This document shows, piece after piece, positions 63,603 through 64,000 of a DNA stretch of 64,000 nucleotides (its first letter is position 1; each line of letters begins with the position of its first letter). This DNA comes from JANXQG01 sp963780045. Lineage in GTDB: Bacteria > Planctomycetota > Planctomycetia > Pirellulales > Thermoguttaceae. Made by a program: the position numbers and the translations under genes. The stretch covers positions 3,906,001-3,970,000 of the forward strand of contig CAVZZZ010000001.1 in NCBI GenBank assembly GCA_963780045.1, read 5' to 3'. Under the pieces are notes generated by a model. It ran no database searches and was not told where the DNA came from. It worked only from the letters and a program-made list of their open reading frames with translations.

Positions 63603-64000
63603 ATGAATTTCTTCCGCGCCGTTCCATTTATTGCACTATCGATCCTATTGATCTTCGCGGCAAATGCCGAACCCAGCCGCGCCTTTGCGACCCCGCCCCA
63701 CTTGCCGCTGGCTCAACCGGCCGACGTCGGCATGGACGCCGCGAAGCTGTCCACAATCGACGACCAAGTCGCGCAGGTTCTCAAGGCCGGACGGGCGCCC
63801 GGCTGCGTCATAGCCATCGGGCGACACGGCAAAATCGCGTTCTTGAGGGCCTATGGCAAGCGGCAACTGGAACCTTCGACGAAGGACACGACTACCGACA
63901 CCGTATTCGACATGGCCTGGGTCACCAAGCCCGTGGCCACGGCGACGAGCATCGCCCTGCTGGTCGAGCGCGGGAAGCTCAGTTACGACGACCCCGTGGC
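63603..64000 (+). CDS. Serine beta-lactamase-fold protein, N-terminal part (cut by window edge)
   Basis: ATG 63603 opens a signal peptide (IALSILLIFAANAEPSRA). The mature part shows the class C/esterase pattern: LSTIDDQVAQVLKAGRAPGCVIAIGRHGKI, a YGKRQLEPS segment and VFDMAWVTKPVATATSIALLVERGKLSYDDPV. In this family the SxxK nucleophile normally reads S-(L/V)-T-K; here the position is Trp (WVTK), one base from Ser. Either the protein is catalytically dead in this step or the base is an error. The remainder is outside the window. Confidence 0.8.
   Translation, partial: MNFFRAVPFIALSILLIFAANAEPSRAFATPPHLPLAQPADVGMDAAKLSTIDDQVAQVLKAGRAPGCVIAIGRHGKIAFLRAYGKRQLEPSTKDTTTDTVFDMAWVTKPVATATSIALLVERGKLSYDDPV

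Overview
The window looks like a chromosomal stretch of a planctomycete, probably from or near the order Pirellulales. Support comes from high GC, a secreted subtilase with an N-terminal LEPR-type motif, a BBP7-family outer-membrane barrel, two PEP-CTERM surface proteins, a GldA/GldFG/DUF4340 cluster, a very long DUF4175-like low-complexity protein, and many dispersed palindromic repeats. The assignment rests on gene content only. No rRNA, tRNA, CRISPR array, intact transposase or prophage was recognised.

Layout. 1-2.0 kb (minus): a c-di-GMP type operon (HD-GYP, PilZ, small ORF, winged-helix ATPase cut by the window edge). 2.0-5.4 kb: a repeat-rich stretch with a consensus promoter, a four-unit hairpin array and a helix-turn-helix protein gene. 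5.5-9.9 kb (minus): two tandem paralogous secreted proteins of unknown function. 10.1-16.2 kb (minus): a complete exporter operon in the order TetR, HlyD, double ATPase, permease, permease, matching E. coli cecR-ybhGFSR, with a palindromic operator over its -10 box. 16.4-18.0 kb: a two-domain polyphosphate kinase 2. 19.1-22.9 kb (minus): a type II fatty-acid synthesis cluster (dehydratase, FabG, ACP, second dehydratase, FabF). 23.1-32.4 kb: a Tat-exported protein and a set of glycosyltransferases, one joined to a sulfotransferase-like domain. 33.0-45.5 kb: subtilase, cation-diffusion-facilitator transporter, PEP-CTERM/autotransporter-repeat protein, BBP7 barrel and a second PEP-CTERM protein. 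45.4-47.8 kb (minus): a GspL/PilMN plus GspM/PilO pair. 48.7-55.2 kb (minus): gldA-gldF-gldG-DUF4340. 55.4-63.5 kb (minus): a TMTC-like TPR membrane protein, L-aspartate oxidase and the DUF4175-like protein. The right edge holds the start of a beta-lactamase-fold protein.

Two features cut across everything. First, about 24 sites need a one- or two-base correction to restore a recognisable protein, many in short homopolymers or GC dinucleotide runs. This fits residual long-read consensus error better than mass pseudogenisation, so frameshifted genes are reported as single genes with the break stated. Second, palindromic elements are abundant, and several lie in frame inside coding sequences: a purine-rich/pyrimidine-rich inverted repeat occurs in three unrelated proteins, and a 34-bp-armed palindrome lies inside the helix-turn-helix gene. 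The best candidates for something undescribed are the four-unit hairpin array behind a strong promoter (3.4-4.05 kb) and this family of in-frame palindromic insertions.
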